DNA of 64,000 nt from an uncultured Colwellia sp. (lineage in GTDB: Bacteria > Pseudomonadota > Gammaproteobacteria > Enterobacterales > Alteromonadaceae), in assembly GCA_913063325.1 (NCBI GenBank), contig CAJXYE010000002.1:1-64000 (forward strand), written 5' to 3'. The notes under the pieces were generated by a model. That model ran no database searches. It saw only the letters and a program-made list of their open reading frames with translations, and was not told the DNA's origin. Each line of letters opens with the position of its first letter. Position 1 is the first letter of the stretch. Of the stretch, positions 25,210 through 34,397 are shown in pieces. Made by a program: the position numbers and the translations under genes.

Positions 25210-25518
25210 CTAAATAAGCTTAAATTCAAAGTTAGCAATGCTAGCAGCTAATTTTTCTGGGTTGATTTTATATTCCCCAGAGCTGATCGCTTTTTTCAAT
25301 TCATCAATTTTCTTTTGATTTACTACCGGTGCATCAGCTGCTTTTTTTTGTAATTCATTAAGTTGCTTTGCTTGTGGAGTAATCGAAACCGAGTCTTGCC
25401 CTGAGTTTTTTACTTGCGCACCTGTTGAGGCTGTTTGAGCCGACTGCTGCTGTACTTGTTTTTGTTGCGTTTGTTGAACTTGATTGTTTGTGTTCAACTT
25501 GTTGATATTAATAGTCAT
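25210..25518 (-). CDS. flgM: Anti-sigma-28 factor FlgM
   Basis: A protein of about 102 residues. The N-terminus (MTININKLNTNNQ) and a Gln-rich disordered middle lead to the conserved sigma-28-binding C-terminal half: KKIDELKKAISSGEYKINPEKLAASI. FlgM holds FliA until the hook is finished, then is exported. AAGGATG precedes the ATG at 25518. A near-consensus sigma-28 promoter lies 50-80 bases upstream, which gives the usual feedback control of its own gene. Confidence 0.93.
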   Translation of the reverse strand: MTININKLNTNNQVQQTQQKQVQQQSAQTASTGAQVKNSGQDSVSITPQAKQLNELQKKAADAPVVNQKKIDELKKAISSGEYKINPEKLAASIANFEFKLI

Positions 25519-25570
25519 AATTTCATCCTTCAGCAATGAAATGATATTTTAAATGAGTTCTAGTATCTTG

Positions 25571-25597
25571 TTATCGGCCATTGCTAAGGTAACTTTA
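25571..25597 (-). promoter_or_regulatory. Sigma-28 (FliA) promoter of flgM-flgN
   Basis: On the minus strand, TAAAGTTA, an 11-base spacer, then GCCGATAA. This matches the sigma-28 consensus (TAAAGTTT-N11-GCCGATAA) at all but one position, and it is correctly oriented and placed for flgM. Confidence 0.92.
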
Positions 25598-25698
25598 GCT
25601 AAAAGTGATATTTAATTACAAATAATAGTACGGTTAAGTCTACTCCTTATCGTAGGGTAAGAAAACCTTAAATAAGCAACGTTCTATTTGTATTGTTG

Positions 25699-26391
25699 TT
25701 ATAAATTGATAATCACTTGGTTAGCATTTTTAACTCGAGGGTTAATGACTTTATTGGAACGAGTGTTTTTTACTCGTATTTGTTCATTGATATTACCAGA
25801 GCTCAATGCCACGCCTTGCGTTTTTATATTAAAACTATCAGATGAAACAATAATAGTGACCATGTCACCTTTGCAAATTAAGCAGATATTACTTTTGCTA
25901 ATAGCACGTCCTTGGGCAATGCGCTTTTTGGCTTTTGCCCCAAAAACTATACTTGTATCGTTTAATTTATTACCTCTTATCCTATTAATTGCAACATAAG
26001 TTAACGCTACATTGCTCTCATCGAGAGTGTCACCTTTGCTAATTGTATTTATTGCCACTAAAATCGCTTTAGTTATTTCAACTTTAGCCGATAAATATAT
26101 TTTCCAGGGTATTGATTCATCACAACTAATTTTAATATTTAGATTTCTAGCTCGGCTTTTTTCAGGTATATTTGCTCTTAGTGGTATTTTGCATGGTTTT
26201 ATTACAATGCGAGGGTCTAACTTTGATACAGAAATACGTACTCTTTCACTGTCGGTTGAAGGAAACTTCTCTGTCAGGTAGGTGGTTGCAAAGTGTTCGA
26301 TATATGCACTGTCTAGTTCGGTAGTCGCAGCGATTGACTGCTTTATAAACAATAATAATGAAAAATATAAAAAAAGTTTGGTATGGCGCAT
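25699..26391 (-). CDS. flgA: Flagellar P-ring assembly chaperone FlgA
   Basis: A 230-residue periplasmic protein with a signal peptide ending near KQSIAA. The C-terminal half has the SAF-type layout of FlgA: TISKGDTLDESNVAL, then KKRIAQGRAISKSNI and GDMVTIIVSS. It assists assembly of FlgI into the P ring. It lies upstream of flgM on the minus strand and is divergent from cheV, as in Vibrio. The flgM sigma-28 promoter lies within the flgA-flgM gap, so flgA needs its own promoter. Confidence 0.9.
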   Translation of the reverse strand: MRHTKLFLYFSLLLFIKQSIAATTELDSAYIEHFATTYLTEKFPSTDSERVRISVSKLDPRIVIKPCKIPLRANIPEKSRARNLNIKISCDESIPWKIYLSAKVEITKAILVAINTISKGDTLDESNVALTYVAINRIRGNKLNDTSIVFGAKAKKRIAQGRAISKSNICLICKGDMVTIIVSSDSFNIKTQGVALSSGNINEQIRVKNTRSNKVINPRVKNANQVIINL

Positions 26392-26600
26392 ATATTTTGT
26401 TATCTATCTTTAAGTAAATACAATTTTTCGTCTATGCTTAACCTAAGTCAGCAGTGTGAAATGAGGTTAATCATGCGTCAACTATCAGACGCTTAGTGTG
26501 ATTTTCTACTCTATAATTTAATGTAATTCAAGAATTGTGCCTGTGTGTAGCTCTGAGTAATTTAAACACAGTAAATGGCGCAGTTCTATAAGAGGTTTTT

Positions 26601-27530
26601 ATGGCAGGCATACTAGATTCAGTAAATCAGCGTACACAACTTGTTGGCGAGAACAGGTTAGAACTATTGCTTTTCAAATTAGTCGGAAGGCAAAGATTTG
26701 GTATTAATGTTTTTAAAGTGCGCGAAGTTATGCCATGTCCTCGGTTAACTTTATTGCCAAAGCAAGATGCCTTTATAAAAGGGGTCGCGCATATTCGTGG
26801 GCAAACTATATCAGTTATAGATTTAAGTAAATCGACTGGCGGACCGGCAATTGAGCAATCTGAGGATAGCTATATAATCATTGCTGAGTATAATCGTAGT
26901 GTTCAAGGTTTTCTTGTTGCAGGCGTTGAGCGAATAGTCACGCTAAGTTGGGCTGATGTTATGCCACCACCAGAAGGCGCAGGTAAATCTAGTTATTTAA
27001 CAGCAGTAACCGAAATAGATGGTCAGATGGTGTCTATTTTAGATGTAGAGAAGATTTTAAATGAAATCAGTCCTGTTTCGACTGATGTTAGTGAAGATAT
27101 TATTGATACCTCAGTTGGTGAAAGTTTAGGTGATAAACTTGTGATGATTGCTGATGATTCAACGGTTGCAAGAAATCAAGTAAGAAGAGCATTAGAGCCA
27201 TTAGGTATTAACATGGTTTTAGCTAAAAATGGTAGGGATGCTTTAGAGCAATTATTAGCCATCGAGGCTACTTGTGAAAACAGTATCACTGAAAAAGTGG
27301 CGTTGATGATTTCTGATATAGAAATGCCAGAAATGGACGGTTATACCTTAACTGCAGAAGTAAAAGGTAATGATCGTATGTCAAAAATGCCAATTATTTT
27401 ACACACCTCTTTAAGTGGTGTCTTTAATAATGCCATGGTTGAGAAAGTTGGTGCTGAAGACTTTATTCCTAAATTTCATCCAGATGAGCTGGCAACAGCT
27501 GTGAAGAAATGGTTGAAGATCGAAGATTAG
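26601..27530 (+). CDS. cheV: Chemotaxis coupling protein CheV
   Basis: A 309-residue protein with an N-terminal CheW domain (about 15-165; LFKLVGRQRFGINVFKVREV, then GVAHIRGQTISVIDL) and a C-terminal receiver domain (about 180-305). The phosphoacceptor is D239 in MISDIEMPEMDG; acidic residues DD occur near the receiver start (IADDSTV). CheV couples receptors to CheA and adjusts signalling. GAGG lies before the ATG. It is followed by cheR and then flgB in the usual order. Confidence 0.95.
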   Translation: MAGILDSVNQRTQLVGENRLELLLFKLVGRQRFGINVFKVREVMPCPRLTLLPKQDAFIKGVAHIRGQTISVIDLSKSTGGPAIEQSEDSYIIIAEYNRSVQGFLVAGVERIVTLSWADVMPPPEGAGKSSYLTAVTEIDGQMVSILDVEKILNEISPVSTDVSEDIIDTSVGESLGDKLVMIADDSTVARNQVRRALEPLGINMVLAKNGRDALEQLLAIEATCENSITEKVALMISDIEMPEMDGYTLTAEVKGNDRMSKMPIILHTSLSGVFNNAMVEKVGAEDFIPKFHPDELATAVKKWLKIED

Positions 27531-27620
27531 TTTTTCCTTTAAATAAAAGCCATTAAAGTCAATTAATGGTAACCTCCACTTTTGGAGGACTTAGAACACT
27601 CAAATAAACAGGAAGCTATA

Positions 27621-28451
27621 GTGTCAGCAAGAGAACTTGATGAAAAAAGTTACAACCAATTTAGAACCTTCTTAGAGCAGCAATGTGGCATAGTTCTCGG
27701 CGAAAATAAGCAATATTTAGTTAAAAGCCGATTAGCTCCATTGATGGCTAAATTTAAACTCGATTCATTGGGTGAATTGGTTAATCGTACTCTTACTCCC
27801 GTTGAGCGGCAAATGCGTGCCGCTGTCATCGATGCTATGACGACAAATGAAACATTATGGTTTCGTGATGACTATCCTTTTAAATTACTTCAAAGTAAGT
27901 TGCTACCAGATTTTGCCAATCGAAAAACACCGGTAAAAATTTGGTCTGCGGCAAGCTCTTCTGGTCAAGAACCTTACTCCATCGCTATGTCAGTGTTAGA
28001 GTATCAACAAAAAAATCCTGGTGCTTTCCCACGTGGCGTTCAAGTTATAGGAACTGATATATCAACGACTATGTTAGACCACTGTAAATATGGTCATTAT
28101 GATAATCTAGCGCTTGCTCGTGGTTTATCTGCGGAGCGTAAGCAAAAATTCTTTGAAACGGGTGACAATGGAATGTTGAAGATAAAAGATCAAGTGAAGA
28201 AAATGGTTAGCTTTAGACCGCTTAATTTACTGAATAGTTACAGCTTAATGGGACGGTTTGATATTGTCTTTTGTCGTAATGTTCTGATTTATTTTTCACC
28301 AGAAATAAAGGCACAAATCATTAGTCAAATTCATGGCGTATTGAATAACGATGGTTACTTGTTTTTAGGGGCTTCAGAATCCTTATCAGGCATTAACCAA
28401 GATTTTACTATGTTACGCTGTAACCCTGGTATTGTTTATCAGAAAAAGTAA
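27621..28451 (+). CDS. cheR: Chemotaxis protein methyltransferase CheR
   Basis: A protein of about 276 residues with the small N-terminal CheR domain and the SAM-binding domain (KIWSAASSSGQEPYSIAMSV, VIGTDISTTML, FDIVFCRNVLIYF). It methylates glutamates of chemoreceptors. No ATG opens the frame; the GTG at 27621 with AGGAA upstream is preferred. The more distal TTG at 27582 sits inside a GGAGG sequence and would add 13 residues. It is 90 bases from cheV and is probably cotranscribed with it. Confidence 0.93.
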   Translation: MSARELDEKSYNQFRTFLEQQCGIVLGENKQYLVKSRLAPLMAKFKLDSLGELVNRTLTPVERQMRAAVIDAMTTNETLWFRDDYPFKLLQSKLLPDFANRKTPVKIWSAASSSGQEPYSIAMSVLEYQQKNPGAFPRGVQVIGTDISTTMLDHCKYGHYDNLALARGLSAERKQKFFETGDNGMLKIKDQVKKMVSFRPLNLLNSYSLMGRFDIVFCRNVLIYFSPEIKAQIISQIHGVLNNDGYLFLGASESLSGINQDFTMLRCNPGIVYQKK

Positions 28452-28467
28452 TCGAGTCACTACCCTA

Positions 28468-28498
28468 AGCTAACAGCCGTTATTCCTTGCTGTTAGCT
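28468..28498 (+). terminator. Hairpin after cheR, possible terminator
   Basis: AGCTAACAGC and GCTGTTAGCT form a 10-bp perfect stem with an 11-base loop. No direct T-run follows, so termination may be weak. It separates cheVR from the flgB transcription unit. Confidence 0.55.
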
Positions 28499-28547
28499 CA
28501 CTACTTCATAACCTCCTTTCGTTTTTTACATCAATTGACTCATTAAC

Positions 28548-28563
28548 TGGCATAAATATTGAA
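28548..28563 (+). promoter_or_regulatory. Candidate sigma-54 promoter of the flgB operon
   Basis: TGGCAT-N5-TTGAA lies about 40 bases before flgB. The -24 part is good; the -12 GC is replaced by GA, so the match is imperfect. flgB operons of this flagellar type are FlrC/sigma-54 dependent. Confidence 0.5.
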
Positions 28564-28601
28564 TAGTCATTAGCTATAACGTAAATCATAGTGAGGCTAT
28601 T

Positions 28602-29000
28602 ATGGCTATAGGTTTTGATAAAGGCTTTCAATTACATACTCAGGGCATGCTTATTCGCTCTCAGCGTGCAGAAGTTATTGCCAGTAATATTGCCAATGCA
28701 GATACCCCAGGTTACAAAGCTAAAGGATTAGACTTTAAACAAGCCATGACCCAAGCGGCAAATAAACAGCAAATGGGTATGTCTCGCACTAATGATAAGC
28801 ACTTTGATGTGCGTACTGAATTAAATAATGCTGTCAATTTTCGTGTGCCGGATCAACCTGATACAGGTGATGGTAATACAGTTGACGTACAAGTGGAACG
28901 GAACTTGTATCTAAAAAATTCACTAGAGTATCAAGCAAGTGTTCAATTTCTTAATGGCAAGATTAAAGCTATGAAGAAAGTCATCAGCGGAGGTCAATAA
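28602..29000 (+). CDS. flgB: Flagellar basal-body rod protein FlgB
   Basis: A 132-residue rod subunit with the N-terminal FlgB motif (RSQRAEVIASNIANADTPGYKAKGLDF) and a C-terminal amphipathic helix (LEYQASVQFLNGKIKAMKKVI). It forms the proximal rod in the periplasm and is exported without a cleaved signal. GTGAGG precedes the start. It is first in a tight plus-strand run flgB-flgC-flgD-flgE; flgC starts 3 bases after its stop. Confidence 0.96.
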   Translation: MAIGFDKGFQLHTQGMLIRSQRAEVIASNIANADTPGYKAKGLDFKQAMTQAANKQQMGMSRTNDKHFDVRTELNNAVNFRVPDQPDTGDGNTVDVQVERNLYLKNSLEYQASVQFLNGKIKAMKKVISGGQ

Positions 29001-29002
29001 TT

Positions 29003-29434
29003 ATGAGTCTTTTTAACGTATTTAATATCACGGCTAGTGGTATGAGCGCACAATCAGTACGCTTGAATACCACAGCAAGTAATATTGCCAATGCTGATAG
29101 TGTTAGTAGTAGTGCCGATCAAACTTACCGTGCTAGACATCCTGTTTTTGCCGCTGCTATGCAAAAAGCTGCCGCAGGGCAGGGAGCAAATGACGGCAGT
29201 GGTGTTGGGGTTGATGTTTTAGGCATTGTTGAAAGTGATAAACCGCTTAATGTGGAGTATGCGCCTAGTCACCCAATGGCAGATAAAGATGGTTATATCT
29301 ATAAGCCAAATGTAAATGTCATAGAAGAAATGACCAATATGATCTCTGCATCACGTTCATATCAAACCAATGTTCAATTGGCAGAGTCAGCTAAAAATAT
29401 GTTGAATAAAACATTACAGTTAGGGCAAAGATAA
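29003..29434 (+). CDS. flgC: Flagellar basal-body rod protein FlgC
   Basis: A 143-residue rod protein. The N-terminal motif (ASGMSAQSVRLNTTASNIANADSV) and the C-terminal VNVIEEMTNMISASRSYQTNVQL region are those of FlgC. GGAGG of its ribosome-binding site overlaps the end of flgB, showing translational coupling. It joins FlgB and FlgF in the rod. Confidence 0.96.
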   Translation: MSLFNVFNITASGMSAQSVRLNTTASNIANADSVSSSADQTYRARHPVFAAAMQKAAAGQGANDGSGVGVDVLGIVESDKPLNVEYAPSHPMADKDGYIYKPNVNVIEEMTNMISASRSYQTNVQLAESAKNMLNKTLQLGQR

Positions 29435-29512
29435 TATGAAATTAACTGAATCAGCAGAAACATGCTTAATAAAATCTTGTTGCTCGACAAAAATTAGAAG
29501 GGAGGGAAGGGT

Positions 29513-30238
29513 ATGCAATCAGTAAGTGGCACGAGTTCATCTACGCTTTTAACTTTAGAAGAAAAACAAGCAAAAACAAGAGAAACCTTAGCGAAGCAAG
29601 ACATAAAAGAGTCTGATGGTTCGCAAGGCATGTTAACTCAGGCTGATTTTTTTGCTTTATTAACTCAAGAGTTAGCTAATCAAGATCCAACCAAACCCGT
29701 TGATAATAACGAAATGATCTCGCAAATGACGGCCTTTTCTACGACAGATGGTGTGCAAAAGTTAAATGCTTCATTTGATAGCTTTGCTACTTCCATGACG
29801 TCTAGCCAAGCATTACAAGCATCATCATTAGTCGGCCGCAGTGTTTTGGTTGAAGATAATGTATTTGGTATGAGTGAGGGAGAAGCTGTTAAAGGTAAGT
29901 TGGTTTCAGACAAACCGGCAAGCAACGTTAATATTTATGTCGAGAATATTGCTGGTGAAGTCGTTCAAACCGTTCCTGTAGGCAAGACTGAAGCAGGTGG
30001 TTTTACCTTTACTTGGGATGGACAAAGATCGAATGGAGAACCAGCAGCTGCAGGTGCATATCGTTTCCGAATTGTAGGTTTAGTCGATGGTAAGGCAGCT
30101 GAATTAGAAGCGCAGACTTACCGTAAAGTAGATAGTGTTACGTTAGCTGGTTCTGGCGGTAATATTATGCTTAACCTTAATGGCGGCAGCTCTATGGCAC
30201 TATCTGATGTTGTAGAGGTATCCGACGGCGATACTTAA
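29513..30238 (+). CDS. flgD: Hook capping/scaffold protein FlgD
   Basis: A 241-residue protein with the FlgD N-terminal export and hook-cap region (MLTQADFFALLTQELANQDPTKPVDN, then MISQMTAFSTTDGVQKL) and a C-terminal Ig-like FlgD domain (GAYRFRIVGLVDG). It sits at the growing hook tip and lets FlgE polymerise. A strong GGGAGGGAAGGG ribosome-binding stretch precedes the ATG. It lies between flgC and flgE. Confidence 0.95.
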   Translation: MQSVSGTSSSTLLTLEEKQAKTRETLAKQDIKESDGSQGMLTQADFFALLTQELANQDPTKPVDNNEMISQMTAFSTTDGVQKLNASFDSFATSMTSSQALQASSLVGRSVLVEDNVFGMSEGEAVKGKLVSDKPASNVNIYVENIAGEVVQTVPVGKTEAGGFTFTWDGQRSNGEPAAAGAYRFRIVGLVDGKAAELEAQTYRKVDSVTLAGSGGNIMLNLNGGSSMALSDVVEVSDGDT

Positions 30239-30338
30239 GTTTGACGAAGTAATTAAGTAGAAAACATAGCTTTATCTGAGAAGCCACCGTGAAGGCTCAG
30301 ATTTGAAGCACAGTAACAAATTTTAAGAGGGTTAAATT

Positions 30339-31679
30339 ATGTCATTTAATATTGCATTAAGCGGTTTAAACGCAGCACAAAAAGATTTAGATGTTACATC
30401 AAATAATATTGCCAACGTGAATACTGTTGGTTTTAAAGAATCGCGAGCAGAGTTTGTTGACGTATACGCCGCATCACTTCTATCCGCGGGGAAAACTAAA
30501 GTGGGTGATGGTGTTTTAACGGCAGACGTTGCTCAGCAATTTTCTCAAGGTAGCATTCAATTCACCAATAACTCCCTAGATTTGGCTATAACAGGAAATG
30601 GTTTTTTTGCAACAGTTCCTGAATTAGGATCATTGGAAACCTCTTATACACGTGCTGGTCAATTCTCATTAAATGCTGATAACTTTGTGGTTAACTCAGG
30701 GGGAGGGCATTTGTTAGGCTTTCCCGTTAACACAGACGGCTCATCTTCTTCAGTCAGTTTAAGCACTGCAGTACCTGTTCGTATACCTACATCATCAGGG
30801 GCGCCAACGTCATCAAGTGAAGTCGATATTCGTATGAACTTACCTGCTGGAGATGTGCCTCCAGCGAACCCTGTTTTTGATCCTACGGATCCATTAACTT
30901 TTAATAACTCTACTTCGGTGACTATTTTTGATTCTTTAGGTGATGATCATATTATGACTTATTACTTTGTCAAAACAGCCGCGAATGAATGGAATATGTT
31001 TACCGCAGTTGATGATGTAATGGTCAATATTCCCACTGCTCCAGCATCAGTTGGACATCCACTGCCAGTTCCTACACAACCTACTCAGGCAGGTGTGCAA
31101 GGTGCCGTTTTGACCTTTAGTGCCAGTGGGGATTATACTGGCCAAGTGCCTGGTACTATCCAAACAGATCCCTTAGGTAATGTTATATTAAGTAATGGTG
31201 CAGATCCTACGCAGCAATTAATTATTGATTTTAATTTGGATGTTAGTGGACCCAACCCAAATGAACCGACGCAGTTTGCTTCTAACTTTGAGGTAACGGC
31301 TTTAAAACAAAATGGTTTAGCGGTAGGTCGTTTAACAGGTATTGATATTGGTAACGATGGTTTAGTGAAAGCTACTTATAGTAACGGTACTTCAGAGCCA
31401 TTAGCACGAATTGCATTGGTTAACTTTGCTAACGAACAAGGCTTAACTCAAACAGGTGGTACTAACTGGAAAGAAAGTATTGTTTCTGGAGAGGCACTTG
31501 CTGGTGAAGCGGGCTCTGGTACTTTTGGTTCAATTAACTCCTCAGCATTAGAGCAATCTAATGTGAACTTAACAACAGAGTTAATCGATTTGATTTCAGC
31601 GCAACGTAATTTCCAAGCTAACTCAAGGGCATTAGAAGTTGATAACCAGTTGAACCAAACCATCTTACAAATTAGATAA
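30339..31679 (+). CDS. flgE: Flagellar hook protein FlgE
   Basis: A 446-residue hook subunit. N-terminal SGLNAAQKDLDVTSNNIANVNTVGFKESRAEF and C-terminal LIDLISAQRNFQANSRALEVDNQLNQTIL are the coiled-coil ends of the family; the central part carries the usual variable beta domains. AGAGGG precedes the ATG. A strong terminator follows, so flgE closes the flgBCDE unit. Confidence 0.96.
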   Translation: MSFNIALSGLNAAQKDLDVTSNNIANVNTVGFKESRAEFVDVYAASLLSAGKTKVGDGVLTADVAQQFSQGSIQFTNNSLDLAITGNGFFATVPELGSLETSYTRAGQFSLNADNFVVNSGGGHLLGFPVNTDGSSSSVSLSTAVPVRIPTSSGAPTSSSEVDIRMNLPAGDVPPANPVFDPTDPLTFNNSTSVTIFDSLGDDHIMTYYFVKTAANEWNMFTAVDDVMVNIPTAPASVGHPLPVPTQPTQAGVQGAVLTFSASGDYTGQVPGTIQTDPLGNVILSNGADPTQQLIIDFNLDVSGPNPNEPTQFASNFEVTALKQNGLAVGRLTGIDIGNDGLVKATYSNGTSEPLARIALVNFANEQGLTQTGGTNWKESIVSGEALAGEAGSGTFGSINSSALEQSNVNLTTELIDLISAQRNFQANSRALEVDNQLNQTILQIR

Positions 31680-31739
31680 ATGGTAAAATAAGTCAGAATT
31701 TGTTACTAAAATAAAGCTAACGAATAACCTTCACTATCC

Positions 31740-31783
31740 AAGCTACTCCTTAAGTACTTCATACTTAAAGGGTAGCTTTTTTT
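31740..31783 (+). terminator. Rho-independent terminator between flgE and flgF
   Basis: AGCTAC...GTAGCT plus an inner CTTAAGTA/TACTTAAAG pairing form a long stem with seven T residues at its end. It splits the rod and hook genes into two transcription units. Confidence 0.88.
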
Positions 31784-31845
31784 ATTGCTCCACTCCTTTA
31801 GGTAACGTGTCTTTTTTATCTATCACTGAATAATTTCAGGATAGC

Positions 31846-31861
31846 TGGCACCCTACTTGCA
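31846..31861 (+). promoter_or_regulatory. Sigma-54 promoter of the flgF operon
   Basis: TGGCAC-CCTAC-TTGCA is a perfect match to the sigma-54 consensus (TGGCAC-N5-TTGCA, GG-N10-GC). It lies 38 bases before flgF and just after the flgE terminator, so flgFGHIJ can be started independently, presumably by FlrC. Confidence 0.9.
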
Positions 31862-31899
31862 TTTACCCAGTATAACCTTTTACTTTTTGGAAAATCATT

Positions 31900-32643
31900 A
31901 TGGATAAGTTGCTTTATGTCGCTATGAGCGGCGCTAAACAAAACATGCAAGCCTTATCAATTAATGCTAACAACTTGGCGAACGCTAAAACCACAGGCTT
32001 TAAAGCTGATTTAGCACAAGCTAGAAGCATGCAGGCTTATGGTGAAGGCATGCCTACCCGTGTTTTTTCAATGACAGAGCGCTCTAGCCAAAATTTTGAC
32101 TCTGGATCTATGTTGCATACGGGTCGTTCACTCGATATAGCGATTGAAGGTGAAGGTTTTTTTGCTGTTCAAGGCGAAGATGGTCAAGAAGCTTATACCC
32201 GAGGTGGCCACCTTCGTTTAACAGAAACAGGTGCATTAGAAACTAATGATGGTGAGCTCGTTATTGGTGAAGATGGGCCTATTACCCTACCGTTACCTGT
32301 TAATAATATTCAAATTGCTCGCGATGGCACCATTATGGTACAGCCAGAAGGCGCGCCTAGTAGCGTGCAAGAAGAGGTTGGTCGAATCAAGTTGGTCAAC
32401 CCAGACACACGTCTGGTTGATAAAGGTAATGATGGTTTATTTCGTGCTAAAAATGGTGGGCAATTAATTGCCGATGTTAATGTCAATGTGCTTGGTGGCG
32501 CACTCGAATCGAGTAATGTTAATCCAATTAATGAAATGACAGAAATGATTGCTTTACAGCGTCAATTTGAAATGCAATTGAAAATGATGAAGACCGCAGA
32601 AGAAATTGACTCAAGCGCTTCTTCTTTATTACGTGCTTTCTAA
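31900..32643 (+). CDS. flgF: Flagellar basal-body rod protein FlgF
   Basis: A 247-residue proximal rod protein with the family N-terminus (MDKLLYVAMSGAKQNMQALSINANNLANAKTTGFKAD) and C-terminus (LESSNVNPINEMTEMIALQRQFEMQLKMMKTAEE). It is first in the flgF-flgG-flgH-flgI-flgJ run and is preceded by a perfect sigma-54 site. Confidence 0.96.
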   Translation: MDKLLYVAMSGAKQNMQALSINANNLANAKTTGFKADLAQARSMQAYGEGMPTRVFSMTERSSQNFDSGSMLHTGRSLDIAIEGEGFFAVQGEDGQEAYTRGGHLRLTETGALETNDGELVIGEDGPITLPLPVNNIQIARDGTIMVQPEGAPSSVQEEVGRIKLVNPDTRLVDKGNDGLFRAKNGGQLIADVNVNVLGGALESSNVNPINEMTEMIALQRQFEMQLKMMKTAEEIDSSASSLLRAF

Positions 32644-32710
32644 GAATTAGCAATATTTTAGTTACTGTTTTCTTTTAAATTAGCAGTAACTACTCAATCA
32701 GAGGTGATGT

Positions 32711-33499
32711 ATGAACCCAGCATTATGGATAAGTAAAACCGGCTTAGACGCGCAAAATAAAGACATTGCGGTAATATCTAATAACTTAGCTAACGCCAGT
32801 ACCATTGGATTTAAAAAGAGCAGAGCTGTTTTTGAAGATCTCCTATATCAAAATATTAACCAGCCGGGTGGTCGTACAGCACAAGATACCGAAGCACCAT
32901 CAGGTTTAATGTTAGGCGCGGGTACAAAAGTTGTCGCAACACAAAAAATTCATACCCAAGGTGACATGATTACTACAGATAATGCTCTTGATTTAATGAT
33001 TCAAGGCGAAGGTTTTTTTGAAATCTTAATGCCAGATGGTAGCTCAGCTTACAGTCGTAATGGTCAATTTACCATGGATGATGAAGGCAACATGGTTACC
33101 CCCGGTGCAGGTTATATGATTCAGCCACAAGTCACTATTCCAGAAGACGCGTTAAGTATTATTGTTTCACAAGATGGTGAAGTATCAGTGACATTGCAAG
33201 GTCAGCCTGATCCCGCCGTTGTTGGTCAAATCAACTTAATGAATTTTGTTAACCCAACAGGCCTTCAGCCGATAGGGCAAAACCTTTATACCGAAACTGC
33301 CGTTAGTGGTGCGCCACAAGAAGGGGTTCCAGGACTTGAAGGGTATGGCATGTTGGTTCAAGGTGCACTTGAAACCTCAAATGTGAATACCACAGAAGAA
33401 CTGGTCAATCTAATCGAAAGTCAGCGTGTTTATGAAATGAATTCCAAAGTAATTTCAGCGGTAGATGAAATGCTGAGTTATATCAATCAGCAACTTTAG
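32711..33499 (+). CDS. flgG: Flagellar distal rod protein FlgG
   Basis: A 262-residue distal rod subunit. It shows MNPALWISKTGLDAQNKDIAVISNNLANAST at the start and ALETSNVNTTEELVNLIESQRVYEMNSKVI near the end, with the central FlgG domain. CAGAGGTG precedes the start. It makes the rod section passing through the P and L rings. Confidence 0.96.
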   Translation: MNPALWISKTGLDAQNKDIAVISNNLANASTIGFKKSRAVFEDLLYQNINQPGGRTAQDTEAPSGLMLGAGTKVVATQKIHTQGDMITTDNALDLMIQGEGFFEILMPDGSSAYSRNGQFTMDDEGNMVTPGAGYMIQPQVTIPEDALSIIVSQDGEVSVTLQGQPDPAVVGQINLMNFVNPTGLQPIGQNLYTETAVSGAPQEGVPGLEGYGMLVQGALETSNVNTTEELVNLIESQRVYEMNSKVISAVDEMLSYINQQL

Positions 33500-33552
33500 C
33501 AAATAATTAGTATCGCTTAATTAAAATTTTAGAGAATAAGTAGGAGTCAGAA

Positions 33553-34293
33553 ATGAGCAATAAATATAGGTTAAACAGACTTTCATTAAGCGTAGCCAAA
33601 TTACATGTCATGAAGCTACTTACCATTAGCTTACTTATTTCTGTCACTAGTGCTTGTAGTAATACCGTTGAGTTAAGTAAAGCGCTGCCAAATGACCCCG
33701 ATTTTGCACCGATAATGCCTGAAGAAGAGCAAGAGCGTATTGTGCCATCAGGCTCATTATTTAAGCCTAATTACGTCAATAATATTTATTCAGACTCAAA
33801 GGCACATCGTGTTGGCGATATTATTTCTGTTATCTTGAGTGAAAAAACTCAAGCGAAAAAAAATGCTAAAACAGAATTGAAAAAAGAGAATGAAACTACA
33901 TTAGATCCAGTCACTGGCCTTGGTGGACTACCCGTAACCGTTGGTGGTCAGTCATTACAGTTTGGGATAAGTCAGAACTCTCAATTTAAAGGTGACTCAA
34001 AGGCTGATCAAGGTAACAGCTTAAGCGGTAATATTTCAGTACATGTTCTGAAAGTATTACCCAATGGCAATTTAATGATCCGTGGTGAAAAATGGCTAAC
34101 ATTAAACAACGGTGATGAGTATATCCGTTTAACGGGTGTTATTCGCTCAAAAGATATTAATTCTAATAACACTATATTATCCAACAAAGTTGCTAACGCA
34201 CGAATCCAATACGCGGGTACTGGTAGTTTCGCCGATACCAATGAACAAGGATGGGCGGTTAAGTTTTTCAATAGTAGCTGGTGGCCATTTTAG
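33553..34293 (+). CDS. flgH: Flagellar L-ring lipoprotein FlgH
   Basis: A 246-residue outer membrane lipoprotein forming the L ring. The lipobox VTSAC places the lipid Cys at residue 35, so the signal sequence is longer than usual; an internal ATG at 33610 would give a standard signal peptide. The ATG at 33553 has a good ribosome-binding site (TAGGAG), so it is kept. Family marks include RVGDIISVILSEKTQAKKNA and LPNGNLMIRGEKWLTLN. It is between flgG and flgI. Confidence 0.95.
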   Translation: MSNKYRLNRLSLSVAKLHVMKLLTISLLISVTSACSNTVELSKALPNDPDFAPIMPEEEQERIVPSGSLFKPNYVNNIYSDSKAHRVGDIISVILSEKTQAKKNAKTELKKENETTLDPVTGLGGLPVTVGGQSLQFGISQNSQFKGDSKADQGNSLSGNISVHVLKVLPNGNLMIRGEKWLTLNNGDEYIRLTGVIRSKDINSNNTILSNKVANARIQYAGTGSFADTNEQGWAVKFFNSSWWPF

Positions 34294-34306
34294 TCAGTTA
34301 ATAGCT

Positions 34307-34341
34307 CATAAAGCTCATAATAATTAACGATGAGCTTTATG
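34307..34341 (+). other. Hairpin in the flgH-flgI spacer
   Basis: CATAAAGCTCAT and ATGAGCTTTATG form a perfect 12-bp stem around 11 bases. No T-run follows, so it is more likely an mRNA processing or stability element inside the operon than a terminator. Confidence 0.6.
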
Positions 34342-34397
34342 GTCAGAAAATCAGATCCAGATTATCGTTCAAGGTTTTAGTTTTAAGGTATAACCTC

